From Utricularia gibba (Eukaryota > Streptophyta > Magnoliopsida > Lamiales > Lentibulariaceae): DNA of 64,000 nt. Shown piece by piece: positions 12,701 to 24,063 of the stretch; positions within the stretch are counted from its first letter, which is position 1, and each line of letters begins with the position of its first letter. The notes under the pieces were generated by a model. That model did not search any database. It worked only from the letters and a program-made list of their open reading frames with translations, and had not been told where the DNA came from. The DNA is taken from the NCBI GenBank assembly GCA_002189035.1, contig CM007990.1, positions 3,100,001 to 3,164,000 of the forward strand. The letters run 5' to 3'. A program made the translations under genes and the position numbers.

Positions 12701-15362
12701 ATCGGATGGGGTCTAAGTCGCTACTACCCGTTATAGTTCCCATGTACCTAGCGAAGTATGCAGAGTGCACAAATATAAAACCTCCAAACTGACAAAAATA
12801 AAGATTTTCAAAACGAAGGTAGAAGTGCATCATCCTCACCTTCTTGTTCCAGATTCTTCAGTTTCGAACATCATTCTGAAACGCATTCCAAGAGAGATTT
12901 GGTTGCTGCAAACTGCCTTATAGTACCTTGCTAGGGGAATGACAAACTCGGATGGACTAGCCCTGATACACAAAGGGGGATAAGAAGGAATTGATAGAAT
13001 GCATATTTTTCTATAACCTTAACCGGGTCCGAACCTCGGGTTGTAGAACACAGTGAAAGGGCTACTGTTTGTTGCAGCATGAGCAGCTGCTGCAAGAATG
13101 CCAATGTGCATACTATCACTAGACAACACGGATGATGATAGATTAGTTGGTTGCCTGTTTGCCCGTCTAATGCCTAAAAGAAGCTGCTGTTTTTCATCCC
13201 TGAAAGAGTTGTCGCAATTTTATCGGTTCCAGGAATCTTTTGGGCATCAAAGCATAACAACATATGGTGATGCTCCGGTTACCTGATAAATAATACAGAA
13301 TCACCTGCAATCAGTCTCTTTCCACTAACAAAAAGGCTCCACCCTGTAGTTAGCAAGTGACGCTTGGGTTGCCCTGAAATGCATCCGTCACGTTACTAAA
13401 CATCCTTCCAACATTCATTTTCTAAATAAACTCACCTCGATAAATATGGCGGAATGTCCACAAATTATCATGCAAGTCACGAGCAACGAGCTCTTGTGCA
13501 GGCGGTTGCATGGAGAAGTCCTGCAATGTGAGACGAGTTTGTAACAAGCCAAAAACAATAACAATAATAGCAAACGAAAGTCACAGGAGGACATGGAAAT
13601 AACCAGAGCTGGGAATATCTTCTCAGCCGCACGCCGTGGCACGGAAAAACCTCCATGGGTGCTGGTATCACTTGCTGTTAAAGTTTTGCAGAAAAACTCC
13701 ATTTGTGGTTTACTCGCTCTCATGGATAGGTCTGATCTCAATAATGTATCTTTGTCAAACTGCAGAGCAAATAGATTAGCATGTCCTCTAAAGAAAATAA
13801 ACGAAAAAGAAAGCGTATTCAAAGCACAGGATTTTACAGGAACTCACCGAAGGCACAGGTTGTAGAGTCATCTGAGCATATACTTCATCAGTATCCGTAT
13901 CCGCCTAGCACGGCAATGAAAAAGGACCACAAAAAACCCATTACAATATTGAAAAAGGAGACTGCTGCTTCAGAGTTCATCGTCAAGCTATCATACATGC
14001 AATGTTATACTGTGGAGGATGCATATAAGCTTCGATGGAAGATTAGGATAGTTTGGTATCTGTGCATCCATGTCCTTTTTCATCGAAGCAGCAACCTAAA
14101 GACATGAGCATTCCCCTTATTAGAAGCAGAGACAATCACCCTTCATTTCAATCCAATACAAACATTCATTCAAAATGATTCCCATAGGGAAGGGAAAGAA
14201 CACATTAGGCTCAAGATTAACTTCCTGCAAAGTTTGTCCAGTCCATCCACAGCAAATAACATTCATTGAAGTCCATGAGCAAAAACAACGACAAAAGCTG
14301 ATCCTCTGCCCTTAATCGTTTGAGGTAACTCAGTGTTTTACATTACTTCCGTATGGCTAAAACTGAAGCAGTGCCCAAAGTCAACATCCAAGCATCTCAA
14401 AAGCAACATGAAATGACATAACTACACAGGCAGCAACACCACCCAGCTGGGCGAAAAGTGTAAGGGGAGTAATGATTAATAACAAATACATATTAAAAAA
14501 AAGCTTAAACAGAAGCAAACAATTGTTAGTTGATGACAGAGGAGCAAGTTGATGTGATATGGTCCCTGGGCCCTCAGATAGTAATTGGGAGATCTTATCA
14601 TCCCCCAGCGCACGTTAGCACAACCGAACATTGTCTTCTTGTCTTGTAAAATACGTGAACCATATCACGCCCATCTCACATTAGCGACAACCCCTGCTCC
14701 CCCAGCTTGGCCACGGCCATTCCACGCCACCGGCGCGCGTTAGCAAGCAACAAATAAAAGAAAGAGACTTCGAGCAAAGTATGAGTTCCCATTCATGCGA
14801 TCGGATCCATCAAACTATTAAAGCGAATTGTATCGAGGAGAGGCAATGACGTGGAAGTTATGCACTAAATTCTATGCAGAGAGTTAGGCCAAAACGGCGC
14901 CGTATCGTGGTCTGGCTTTTTTTTTTGGTCCTTCCTCTCTGTGGCCTATTGGAACGTATACCAAAGAAGAAAGACGAAGTCGAAGCTTAAATAAATAAAG
15001 ATGAGTTTGTATGCATTTATTCATTCAACTTCACGGGGGGATATATGGAATGGAATCTGACCTGTTCGCTGTGTCCTTGAGGAAAGTAGACGACGTGGGT
15101 CCCAGCCGCCGGTAAATTCACCAGTGGACCGGCGCAAGCCTGCCAAAGCTCGCCGTTGATGCTCTTCTTTGTCTCCCCTGATGCACAAGCAAACGGTTCT
15201 TTGATTGTTGTCAAAAACCAGACAACAAGAAAAAAAAAAAAAGTAGAATGCGTTTCTGTCCATGCAAATCTGAAAAGAAAGAAAAAGGAGACCTTCAGAA
15301 GTAGAAGAGGCGTTGGCCCGCGGAGCAGCCGTGGCAGACCCGCCGCCACTCGGAGCCTTCAT
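9784..15362 (-). CDS. ARF19: Auxin response factor, ARF7/ARF19 clade (class A activator), 14 exons, 1074 residues
   Basis: Nuclear transcription factor binding auxin response elements and held in check by Aux/IAA proteins. Exons (plus coordinates, transcribed right to left): 15362-15293, 15177-15062, 14095-13997, 13904-13848, 13759-13604, 13520-13436, 13373-13283, 13199-13035, 12962-12840, 12747-12672, 12542-12401, 12092-10372, 10282-10092, 9916-9784. All junctions are GT-AG, the sum is 3225 nt, and the frame is open to TGA. Domains: MKAPSGG N-terminus as in ARF7/19; B3 DNA-binding domain about 136-238 ([21 protein letters not shown]-type core, [18 protein letters not shown]); ARF ancillary domain about 262-346 ([19 protein letters not shown]); Gln-rich activation region about 400-960, almost all in one large exon; PB1 domain about 965-1060 with the basic [14 protein letters not shown] face and the acidic GDDPWEEF face. 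Typical ARF19 is about 1086 residues. ARF7 and ARF19 are not separable from this sequence alone. Confidence 0.95.
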
Positions 15363-15900
15363 TTTCGCCGGTTATGGTTTTAGAACTCTAAAATACCTCC
15401 TAACAGTTAAGCTTCTCACCGGAACGCCATATCGAATCACTCAAAATCACACCCCGCTTAAGCTAAAAGAGGAGCAAAAACTCCAAACCCTTTTAAGTGG
15501 GCCATCAAGGAAAGAAGGACGGCGAGCCCAGCGGGCCGCCGTGGTGGTGAGAAGTATCTTTTCCGGGGAAAAGGAAGGGAGTCGTCGATAGAAGAGTTTA
15601 AACAAAAAAAAAGGTAGAAGATGCTGCTGCGGAATGCAGAGACCAGCTCTTCCGATTTGGCTTTGATTGCCCCCCTTTTTGTGCACTAGAGACACACAGA
15701 AACACCCAATAAACACCACCCACAAAAACTGGGTCTCTCTCTTTCTTTCTCTCTCGCTCTATCTATCTATATACACAAGAATATATACACGCAAATTAAC
15801 TTGCCGCTTTCACTGTCCCTGTTGCATTCTCGTTCTTCTCGAGAAAGACCTTTTTACAAGGTGTAAATGCAATGTTTATATGTACTTTTTGTTTATAGTT
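15363..15900 (-). promoter_or_regulatory. ARF leader and promoter region, with pyrimidine tract, TATA-like box and AuxRE-like site
   Basis: Upstream of the ARF start codon (higher coordinates) the plus strand has a CT-rich tract (about 15731-15765; GA-rich in the transcript sense) next to a TATATAG-like box on the minus strand (about 15766-15772). GAGACA on the plus strand at 15689-15694 is TGTCTC in the gene's sense, the classical auxin response element, but it lies downstream of the TATA-like box and so within the likely leader. The GA-rich leader and TATA placement fit a start of transcription near 15735, an inference only. Confidence 0.4.
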
Positions 15901-16545
15901 TCCAAAATAGATGATGTTTAAAAAGTGTTTGTAAATTAGATGATGTTTTAGTTTTGATTTGTAAAATAAATGAGTTTTGAAATAAAAGTAATATGTTTAG
16001 TTATGTAAATATTAGTAAATGTAATTAATTAACTATATATTATTTTCATAATATTTTAACATAATTTAAAACATTCAATATATATATTTAATAAAACTGT
16101 TTAATACAAAGCATTTATTCAGATCTTCTGATTTTTTTGTGATTAGGCATAGCAAACACTGACCCAGTTGAGATGTTAATTTGGGTGTGAAGAGGAAGCT
16201 ACAAAATGTTGGCTTCTCTTGCGGTATTTGAGCGTCCTCTAAATTAATATTGCTATAAATTTTTTCATAAATAATTTTATAAAATCACATATCTAATTTA
16301 TAAAATATAAAAACAGTCAAGTTATTATTTATAAAACATCTGTTTAAATTTAAAATAAATGTAAAAATCATTTATTTGTTCTTTAATGATTTATAATCTT
16401 ATTACATTTATTTCAAAAAATTGATTTTATCATTTGTAATTTAATATTTTAATAACATAATCTATTTATTAAACCAAAACAAAAACCACTATTTCATTAA
16501 TCTTTTCTCAACCTAACCAAAATACATGAGTACATCTACAGTGGC
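15880..16545. repeat. MITE-like AT-rich element, copy 1
   Basis: About 665 bp of AT-rich DNA starting with CAAAATAGATGATGTTTA-like phrases and ending with AACCAAAACAAAAACCACTA then TACATCTACAGTGGCGACGC. The same order of phrases occurs at 38255-38830 and, less completely, at 38945-39370. The two ends are loosely inverted (AAAATAGATG against CATCTA), as in non-autonomous DNA transposons. No ORF of interest. Confidence 0.45.
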
Positions 16546-18639
16546 GACGCAGCCTTTTTACAAGATCAATTCGGCTTTTTGCAGGTGTTCCTCTCTCCTC
16601 TCCTCTACCCTTTATTCCTCACACTTGTCCATTTCTGAATTTAATCAGAGGTTAAGGTTAGGCGGAGTTCATCATCTTTCTTATCAACTGTTGAACGAGA
16701 ATATCTTACAGACAGACGAGGCTAATTACCCACACGCAGTTGTTCGAAAATGCCTACAGCTTCAGAGAACTCCAACCGGTCCCGTTGTCTGCATACACAG
16801 TTGATGAAGGAGCATTTCCCTGTGCTGTTTGAGCCAACATCCCCAACGCAGGCGCAGGACCCTCGTCATCACTCATGCCTTACTGAGCATAGTTGGGCCA
16901 CTATGACTAAAAATTCAACCACCAATACTCGAAATCAGTTATCTCCTGGAGCAGAAATGTGATGAGTAGATTAACTTGAATTTTGAGTGATTAGATAATA
17001 TATTTGGATGCAGTTGTACCCTACCACAAACGCAAACACCTATGATATAATAAAAAAAGATAGTATGTATGTATTGAAATGTATATTTAAATATTACTTT
17101 GTGTTTTTTATGAAGAATTTAGCGTAATTTAAGATGACTATCATTTATATAAAGAGAGATTATTTGAATATAAATTGCTATAAAGATACCTGGTACTTTT
17201 CTTCTAAACCTGTTGTAAAACGACTCCCCATTATGCCCCTGGCCTACATGCGGATACAGTTTCAAAATGTTGCAACAAGTGATAAAAGCCAGGTTTCAAA
17301 TGAAATGACAAGATGATCCCGATCCACATGATTTCACCCAATAACATGGACTGTTTTTTTTATTAGTTTATCTTAAATTTATTCCATTATTCAAATCCAC
17401 CCCCGGAGAGATGCCACCTCAACATGTACCGTGCGCGCTGTAAGAAACCGCGTATGTCCGATATATTTATATTCACATTGTGCGTTGACTGGGCCAGAAA
17501 AAGCATGTCACTTTATTTGAGAGCTCGGAAATGCCCAGTTAGGTCCAGTATTAAAAAAAATGTTCACCCACTTGTGAGTCACGGCGTTTGTTACCATCGA
17601 ATTTGATGTCACTTTAAATCATTATTAACTGCTAGTAAATTATTATTTAGGGATAAAAAATTAAGTATTTTAATTCTTACAACATTAACAGAAACCACAT
17701 GAACAAAATCGTCAAACTTTTCAAGGATAATCAATGTTCATCATTCAAACTATTATAAAAATAAAATTTATAAATGATCAATAAATATAAATGTAAAGAA
17801 TTAATGTATTTGATGGTTTAAATTTACATGAATACATAATTAGTGTATTCAATTTTTTTAGAAAATTATATAATATAAATTTATTCAAATTTTATAAACA
17901 TAAGTATAGTTATTTCATCAGTAAAAGTAAAAAGAATTACTCATGAAAAAAATTATGATTCAAACATAAGAAAGAAATAAAAATTTAAAATAAAAAACCT
18001 GAAAAAAAAAAGAAGAGAAGAGCATATGACATGCCATGTATACTATCTTATGCCCAATGATGAGTGACAATTGGCCAAATATTCAAGAAAAAGGGTTAGA
18101 TAGTCATTCACATATCTAATCGTTTTTTCCATTATCTCACATACTAAATCAAAAATTTCACATCTAGGGTTTTTTCAGATACTCATTATCGCTTAGCTAC
18201 TTTTCTAAATACCACACGTTATGATTCCTCTACATCATATTAATAACTCACCACCATCAACAAGATCCACATCATTCTTTAAAAGATGCCTACGAGGAAT
18301 GCCATATATTCCTAATATTACTATAATTGTAGGTATAGCTTTTACACTTTGTGACTCTCCCTCATCCAGCATATGGCCCACTTTTTGAAACAAAATTAGC
18401 AAGCTTTGGAATTTCCTATTGTTCATCTTATATGAACTAAATCCTTCTCCTAAATTCAAATACGGTGATGCATCATTGTTTACCTGAAAATATGAAATAG
18501 ATATGTTGTTGCATAGCAACCATCTCATGCTGCATCATAATGATCTTATGCTCAAATGCACACATTTCTCATGATGATTGTGCTTTATTTTTAACTTGCA
18601 GATGGTGAGGAAGACTATTAGGATTAATACATGATAACA
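16546..18639. other. Intergenic, no gene recognised
   Basis: A moderately GC-balanced, low-repeat patch at about 16530-16970 contains overlapping open frames of 92 and 70 codons (+) with no motif I know; it could be a worn exon. The rest is AT-rich. A 97-codon open frame at 18235-18528 (-) is also unassigned and probably incidental. Confidence 0.3.
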
Positions 18640-19690
18640 CATGTTTTTTAATGGATTAGGACTATAAAATGAGTAACATTAGCTTATAAAATTGGAGTTT
18701 TATTAAGCATTTTATGGATCCTTGTTTTAATCTCTTTTTTTAAGCAATGTAGTATGTTTTAACAGCTCAAATCCTAAGGAAAACAATGAAGATGATAGAA
18801 TATGAGGACAAAAGTTGAATGGAAGAATCCAAGAAAATAGAAAAAGTGGATTTTGTATATAATGAAAGAAGAGAAAATATCTCAACCACTTTGACTAACA
18901 CGCAATACAATTTTGGAGGGGAGATTGGGAAGAAAATCACAAGAGCTAGAAAAATGAAGGAGACAAAATAAAAAAAAAAGTTTACTTTTGAAGACTTCCT
19001 TTATTATTCATGAATCTTACTCCTAGCCAAGAGTAGATTTCAACGTTTTAACATTTCATGCAAACTATTTATCTTTCAGTAGCTGTTTATGTTTCTTCCC
19101 TTATTGTTGAACTATGACATGAACATGTTTTCGTTGCTATTTTATGAATGTGCTTTATTTTACTATAGCATGAGTTGCTAAACATATGTAATGCCTTAGG
19201 GTATAGGGAGTGTGCATGATTATTGTTTATTAAACTTCCTTAGCTTGGTAATTATACCAATTCCTTATAAAAAAGTATAGATCTAAGAGAGGGAAATAGT
19301 GATATTTATAAAAAACAAACTTAACTAGAGATAGATCAAAAGTTAGAAAAAATAAGGGTTTAAATAGATTTGAACTCATGATTTGTTAGATGATTGACTA
19401 ATGGATTGGGTGGAATAAGTGAAGTAATGACCATGCCACTCTTGAAAGCTTTAAGACATTGACTTATCTTACTCTAGTTAATAGTGGAATTTTCCTATTA
19501 TTTCTTTACTACCTTTTATCGGGGACTGCTTTAAATGCATTAGTATTCATACAAGCACATAGCTCTTTATGTTCATCCATAATTCATTATGATTGTTATT
19601 TATTCTATGATTGAATGTGTATTAGGGTTATAAATTTATTTGATAAGAAAATTTGCATAATTACGACGTGTGCATATTTTTTGTTTATCA
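18640..19690 (+). mobile_element. LTR-B copy 1, decayed LTR of a gypsy-like retrotransposon
   Basis: The right part (about 18990-19690) aligns by eye with 47615-48355: both have ACTCCTAGC(C/T)AAGA, ATGACATGAA-like and GCATTAGTGGCTAA-like blocks, then GTGTATTAGG(G)TTATAAATTTATTTGATA, CGACGTGTG, and end in TTTATCA. The left border is uncertain. The middle resembles the LTR-A family (a TGCCTTA block), so the two families share an ancestor. No internal region is attached, so it is probably a solo LTR or fragment. Confidence 0.55.
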
Positions 19691-19739
19691 ATATACATGC
19701 GTAATTGATGATTGTGATGGACGGATACATAAAGACAAA

Positions 19740-20559
19740 GACATAAACTGTGGTAACCTAAACATCGAAAGAAAAATCGGGAGCACTAATCACACGAGGC
19801 AAATTCGTAACTATTAGAAAAGAAGCCTTTCGTAGTTGTAGGGGAGGAATTGGCCTCAAAGATATTTTTTCATTTTATCCCAAGTTTTCACTAGTGGCTT
19901 TCCCATAAGGCTATGAAGTGGCTTCAGTTGTTGCCACCAAGGTGATGCTCTAACTCTCAATAGGGTCACAACTAATCCTACCATTTTATCTTCAGGTACA
20001 CCTTTATATTCCATTACCTATTCCTATGTTGTAATCCATTCCAAGAATTATTCTATCCATAATCCTCCCTAAAACTCTAGTATGTTAGCCTGAATTCCAA
20101 TCTCTCACTGTCGGTCCTTTGACTGAGAATGAACTGACTTAGTGTTTGCTAAATCAACATTGTTGCCACTGTAATTTCCCAAGGCCAAGGAGGAGTGGAT
20201 TCGGCCAATAGCACATCCTTGGAGGTCATTAGCTACTCCACTCAACTCACAATCATATATAGCCTCATATCAACATCTCCAATACTACCAATATGTCTCT
20301 CACTTCCACTTGCTATTGAATCAACTCCTCTGATGTTTTCAACATTTACCATAATTTTCCATACTTTGGGTTAGATTTGAATTCTAAGACAAACACTATC
20401 TCCTTGGGGAGAATGTTGTGGATCGAAGAAGGCCAATAGCTACCTTCTTGAATTGACACACTAAGATAGGCTGAAAATGCTAAGGGTCTCTCATCAAACA
20501 TTATGACAATAACAGGAAAAAGGGGGGTTCTCCTCTTCTCGTAGTTGAGTTTGATGGCT
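19740..20559 (-). other. Probable degenerate retroelement sequence, no domain resolved
   Basis: This stretch lies between LTR-B and the copia integrase relic and is less AT-rich than true intergenic DNA. Short stretches such as the one around 19880-19940 look like worn polyprotein, but no frame stays open and no catalytic motif is visible. Confidence 0.3.
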
Positions 20560-21000
20560 TGGTATCCAAGTACTAACCAATGCCATCTGTTTCCAAGAAG
20601 TTGGGAGTACCAACCTTCTTAGAGTTTATCCAATTTTCTATTTCATTTTTGAGGACATTTATGGAAGCTACCTTGGATTTCTATTGGAGAGATAATCGGC
20701 CATTAGCAAAGTTTCTCCCCAAAATATATATGGTAGGTGGTCACCTTTAAGTATGCATCTAACCTTATCCATAATGGTTTGATTGAACCTCTCTACAATG
20801 TCAATATGCTCTCGGGCTGCAAGTGCAATGGCCACTCTGTTAATCCCTTGATCTCTATAATATTGAATCATCTCATTCCAATATTATTCACCTCTAGTGT
20901 CATAGTGAATAAATTTGAGTTTCCTCTCTGTTCAGATTTCAACAACTTGTATAATTCCTTGTAGTATTGAAACACCACATCTTTATGCTATAGCAGAAAC
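20560..21000 (-). pseudogene. Ty1/copia integrase fragment (C-terminal part of the core)
   Basis: The minus frame at 20871-20668 reads through a typical copia integrase segment: a REHIDIVERFNQTIMDKVR stretch equivalent to the usual NGVVER.NRTI motif with the catalytic Glu, then LPYIFWGETLLMADYLSNR, equivalent to LP..FWGEA...A.YL.NR. Stops and frameshifts lie on both sides. The rest of the polyprotein is missing or unrecognisable. The fragment is bordered at 21064 by the target duplication of an LTR-A solo LTR. Confidence 0.75.
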
Positions 21001-21068
21001 ACCCAACTCTTGCATGTAAAGTATCAATGAAAGACACAAACTGTTGCACAAATTGGTAGAAGATGATG

Positions 21069-22462
21069 TGATAAACAGAAATTTCCTAATATCGTTGCAA
21101 ATAAAAACAGAAAATCCGTATCAAATAAATTTATAATCCCTAATCTACACAAAATACAAATTTAGAAAACTTGTATAATGGATATCAGGGTCGATCACGA
21201 AGAGCTTATGCTTGCTAAGTGTTTTAGTAAATGCATGATTTCGGATAACAGTAGGTCTTAGTTTAAGCATGGACTAACAGTGGCAAACAAGTTCAGTAAA
21301 CAAGGTGGGTAAGCAGTATGAGGTTTCTACGCTAAGGTAACAGGTACTGGTTTTGACTCAGACTAACACGAGGACGCCTTAAGGATCTGCGGGTGGTGTT
21401 ATGCTAAGCTTCCTAACTTAATTTATTATCTTCCTACACTCACAACTTCAAATAACCTAAGTCTACCCAAGTCATTCATCATATTTTGGGCTTAAGCTAG
21501 TCCCCAATATCATAACCAATATTGCAATTAGGTCTATCCGCATGCAAAGCATATAGAACTAGGTCTACCCGATTCTACTGGTTCTACCCTGGACTAACAC
21601 CGACTGATCCTGTCTTGGTTTGTTGGTCTACCTCTAAATCAAGCATCTAAGTTGTGAAACTACTTGCTCCCCTCCTTAGGTCTACCCATGGTTTGTTAGA
21701 AACAAGAGTTAAGGAAGACAACTAAATTTCATCATCAACCTAAGCACATACCACCCACTTCTCCTTAAGGCATCCTTAAGACTCTAGCCACTCATGCTTT
21801 AGAAATAAAACACGATTTCATTCATATAAATTGGCCAAAATGGCAGAAACATTGTAAACAAGTAAAATGCAGAAAGTAAATAAAGATTGTTCTTCCGCCC
21901 GTTAGCTACTGTTCACAGCCCGGAACAGTAGCTCTGGACTGGGCTCCGGTGCTTTTCTTGGTGATGAAGGCCTCCCTTCCCCCCTCTGGTTGGTGTTTCT
22001 CCCGTTGGGGAAGAAGACCCCTTTGCGTCCCCCTCGCTGTTCTGTGTTCTTCGCGCTCTCCTCCTTTTTTCCGAATTAATTTCCTTTTCTTTTGCTTCAC
22101 TCCATTGCATTGTTTCTGACTGCCTGTACTGTTCCTGACCGCCAGTACTACTCTTGGCCTGAACTTGCAGACTGCGGTGGCAGCAGAACAATGCTCTTTG
22201 TCCTTCTCCAGATTTTGCGCCCTTTTTCGCTTGTTTTACACGCTTGCAACTCTGATTTTCGGCCCATCTCCCTGCTGAACTTACTGAAACATCAGTAACA
22301 AGAGTTGTGGTCTAAATCAAAGGATTTAGTCCACTTTTCACATAATCACATGAGATTAACATGAACACCACTAAAGCATGAAAAACTACATTTATCTAAC
22401 CTAAAGCATAATAAAATATAACTATTTTGCATTATAAATTTCAGGTAAAATGTGTGTCATCA
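21069..22462 (-). mobile_element. LTR-A solo LTR, copy 1 (minus orientation), 1394 bp, perfect 5-bp target duplication
   Basis: In its own sense it begins TGATGACACACATTTTACC and ends TCTGTTTATCA, giving a TGAT...ATCA inverted border. It is flanked on both sides by TGATG (21064-21068 and 22463-22467), the 5-bp duplication made by LTR-retrotransposon integrases. No internal domain is attached, so the full element was lost by LTR-LTR recombination. It is the reverse complement of copies at 25419-26820 and 51106-52501. An open frame at 21906-22191 on the minus strand is an in-LTR frame also seen in the other copies and shows no motif. Confidence 0.92.
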
Positions 22463-22535
22463 TGATGCATATTAAACCTATGGATATCAAAAAGAAGCGA
22501 TTGGTTTTTGTTGAACAAGGTTTTTTCGCTTTATC

Positions 22536-22773
22536 ATTGCTGGGTGCTTGAATGTTGAGTTTTTTCGACACTAAACTACTATGTGTTTTTAGGGTTTGTT
22601 CTTGACATGGTGGCATGGATTACTAGTTGTCACCCATCCTCACCTCCTTTCTATTGTTCTCGCATGTTTATGTTTATTGCCTTTTTGATAACTATGATGG
22701 AATCCTTGTTGTGACTTGAGTTATGCATTATATCGGTTTATGTTAATCCCTAGTACTTTGGGCATAAAGTGAC
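22536..22773 (+). repeat. 3' non-coding end of a Ty3/gypsy element, upstream copy
   Basis: This 238-bp block (ATTGCTGGGTGCTTGAATG through GGCATAAAGTGAC) recurs at 29189-29428 just after the integrase relic. In both places it comes before LTR-like sequence. Its position before the 5' LTR implies that another copy of the element once lay upstream in tandem and has been reduced to this end. Confidence 0.65.
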
Positions 22774-24063
22774 TGATAGCATAAAGATTTTCTTACTTTT
22801 ATTATATGCAAATTACAAGTTTTTAATTATGTTTAGTTGTTTATTTTATAGTTTTAAATATTTTTATATAATTTAGGAAAAATGTGATTTTTGTGTGTTA
22901 GTGGGCTAAATCCTTTGATTTAGCCCACCTTATGTTCTAACCCGATTTTGAGTCTAGCAGCAACCCCAAAGTCATGGAAGAAACAAAGATTTCGTGCAAG
23001 TCACCGTGCAGTAGAGAGCAAGGAGTACACTATCGCGGCGGTAGTCTGTAGGTCAGGGGCAAGAACAGCAGAGCTGTCAAATATTGTACTTGCTTTGGGA
23101 AGTGAGAGGCGAGAGAAAGACTAGAGGAGAGAGAATTGCAAGGGGGTGTAGCAGTTTTTTAGCATGCACATGAGGGGGTTTCTCCCCCAACTCAAACACG
23201 ACGAATAATGGAAGGAGGAGGAAAAAGAAGGGCGATTTTTCTGGAGAAGAACCTTCAACGTGAAGAACAAAGATCAAGACCCAGTTCAGCGCTACTATTC
23301 TAGTCTTTGAATAGTTGTAGACGGAAACCAGAACTCTTACTACTTTACTTTCGCTTGTTAGTGTTTTTAGTTTCTGCAACCAACTCTTTCACGATGTTCT
23401 TGATATTTTCGTTGTTTTATATTAATGTTATCATATTTTACCTTCAAAGTATGAATAGCTAGAACCTTAGGGGTGCCTTAAGGTAAAGTATAGTGGTGTG
23501 GATCTAGAGTTAATGATAAAATTTATGTTTGTTTCTTATTTCTTACTTATATTATTCTATGGGTAGACCTAAGGAGGGGAACAAGTAACTTCACAACTAA
23601 AATGCTTGATTTAGAGGTAGACCAACAAATCAAGGTGGGAGCAGTAGATGTTAGTCTGGGGTAGAATCAATAGAATCGGATAGACCTTGTTCTATTTACT
23701 TTGCATGCGGGTAGATCTAATTGCAATTTTAGTGATGATATTGGGGACTAGCGTAGCCGAAAATATGATGAATGATATGGGTAGACTTAGGTTATTTGAA
23801 GTTGTGAGTGTAGGAACATGGTAAATTAAATTAGGTACCTTAGTACCACACTATCTACAGACCCTTAAGACATCTTAGTATTACTCTGAGTTAGAACCAA
23901 TATTTGTTACTTTCCGCGTTGAGACTTGAACTTGTTCATTGAACTTGCTTACTACTGTTAGTTTGAACTTAAACTAAGAATCATTGTTACATCGAATTTT
24001 GCATCATGAAAAACGCATTGCAAGCACAAATCCCTTGTGATCGACCCCGAATTCCACTGTACA
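22774..24063 (+). mobile_element. 5' LTR of the degenerate Ty3/gypsy element
   Basis: It starts TGATAGCATAAAG and ends near CACTGTACA; from 24067 a worn primer-binding site (TGTGCTTAGAGC, 8 of 12 positions matching the initiator-Met PBS) follows. Internal blocks match LTR-A (GGGTAGACCTAAGGAGGGGA, TTAGAGGTAGACCAAC, TTGCATGCGGGTAGATCTAA), so it is a diverged member of the same LTR superfamily. The left border is inferred from where similarity to the 29189-29428 block ends. Confidence 0.65.

Noticed and set aside
15017-15383. Overlapping 75-113-codon frames around the ARF start
   Set aside because: They read through the first ARF intron or the opposite strand; only exons 15293-15362 and 15062-15177 fit ARF proteins.
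21906-22191. Minus-strand open frames within LTR-A, also seen in the other copies
   Set aside because: They follow the LTR sequence in every copy and have no protein motif; similar frames at 25753-25956 and 51320-51637 are the same thing.
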